DNA of 5,863 bases from Dehalococcoidia bacterium (GTDB lineage Bacteria > Chloroflexota > Dehalococcoidia > GIF9 > AB-539-J10). The stretch lies in contig PWUO01000129.1 in the NCBI GenBank assembly GCA_003562555.1, positions 1 through 5,863 of the forward strand, read 5' to 3'. Under the pieces are notes generated by a model. That model was not told the DNA's origin, made no database searches, and worked only from the letters and a program-made list of their open reading frames with translations. A program made the position numbers and the translations under genes. Positions 5,633 through 5,863 of the stretch are shown here, one piece after another (positions within the stretch are counted from its first letter, which is position 1; each line of letters starts with the position of its first letter).

Positions 5633-5863
5633 ATGATGAAGAAGAAGTCATTTGGCAGTATGCGACCTGCGGCGAGGCCGCTGCCGGTAAATCGACAGAT
5701 TCGGGCCAGGGAGGTTCGAGTCATTGGTGAGGAAGGGGAGCAGCTTGGAACGCTCCCAATTGCGAAGGCGCTACAGGCCGCACAGGACAAGGATCTCGAT
5801 CTCGTCATGGTGGCTCCCAATTCGGTGCCCCCTGTATGCAGGCTGGTTGACTACGGGAAATAC
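5633..5863 (+). CDS. infC: Translation initiation factor IF-3, N-terminal part (cut by window end)
   Basis: 77 codons are present before the window ends. Seen: a basic leader (MMKKKSFG), then VNRQIRAREVRVIGEEGEQ, ALQAAQDKDLDLVMVAP and PPVCRLVDYGKY, which is the classic IF3 N-domain ending just before the linker. IF3 binds the 30S subunit, checks start-codon pairing and prevents premature subunit joining. The C-terminal domain, about 100 residues, lies outside. Start: two adjacent ATGs at 5633 and 5636, with a weak AGG (5621-5623) 9 nt upstream inside the last thrS codons. Another ATG at 5660 would remove the basic leader. The gene lies 3 nt after the thrS stop, so coupling to thrS is likely. 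The order thrS-infC, often continuing with rpmI-rplT, is common in bacteria. The start is ATG, not the rare AUU used for IF3 self-control in enteric bacteria. Confidence 0.95.
   Translation, partial: MMKKKSFGSMRPAARPLPVNRQIRAREVRVIGEEGEQLGTLPIAKALQAAQDKDLDLVMVAPNSVPPVCRLVDYGKY

Overview
The window carries housekeeping and RNA-metabolism genes from a moderately GC-rich bacterium. No mobile element, CRISPR array, phage gene or pseudogene is visible. A member of the Chloroflexota, possibly the Dehalococcoidia, is my best guess. The pointers are a threonyl-tRNA synthetase without the usual N-terminal TGS domain, a stand-alone P-loop/DRTGG 'phosphotransacetylase-like' gene beside an ADP-forming acyl-CoA synthetase, and an archaeal-size RtcB with archease. 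This placement is inference from remembered family distributions, not from a search.

Layout. (1) Bases 1-1592, plus strand: the 3' part of an ADP-forming acetate (acyl)-CoA ligase ATP-grasp region, then, 3 nt after its stop and behind a strong ribosome binding site, a P-loop + DRTGG protein. This pair ends at a strong hairpin terminator (1623-1656). (2) Bases 1705-3586, minus strand: archease followed by the RNA ligase RtcB. They form a two-gene RNA-repair unit in which the archease stop codon lies inside the rtcB ribosome binding site. (3) Bases 3587-3704: a short divergent control region with a clear sigma-70-type promoter (TTGACG, 17 nt, TAGAAT) facing right. (4) Bases 3705-5863, plus strand: tRNA-Val(GAC), a 73-nt leader, thrS, and the 5' part of infC (IF3). 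I see no terminator or second promoter between the tRNA and thrS, so the three are probably one transcript.

How the genes fit together. The left pair belongs to acetyl-CoA/acetate energy metabolism (acetyl-CoA + ADP + Pi to acetate + ATP + CoA), with the DRTGG protein probably sensing or regulating. The centre repairs or splices RNA with 2',3'-cyclic phosphate ends. The right-hand unit supplies translation: a valine tRNA, threonine charging and initiation. The intergenic gaps are all under 120 nt. The points most worth a second look are the tRNA-led thrS transcript with an inverted repeat over a candidate thrS start codon, the TGS-less ThrS, and the orphan DRTGG protein. I did not find a convincing new biological system here.
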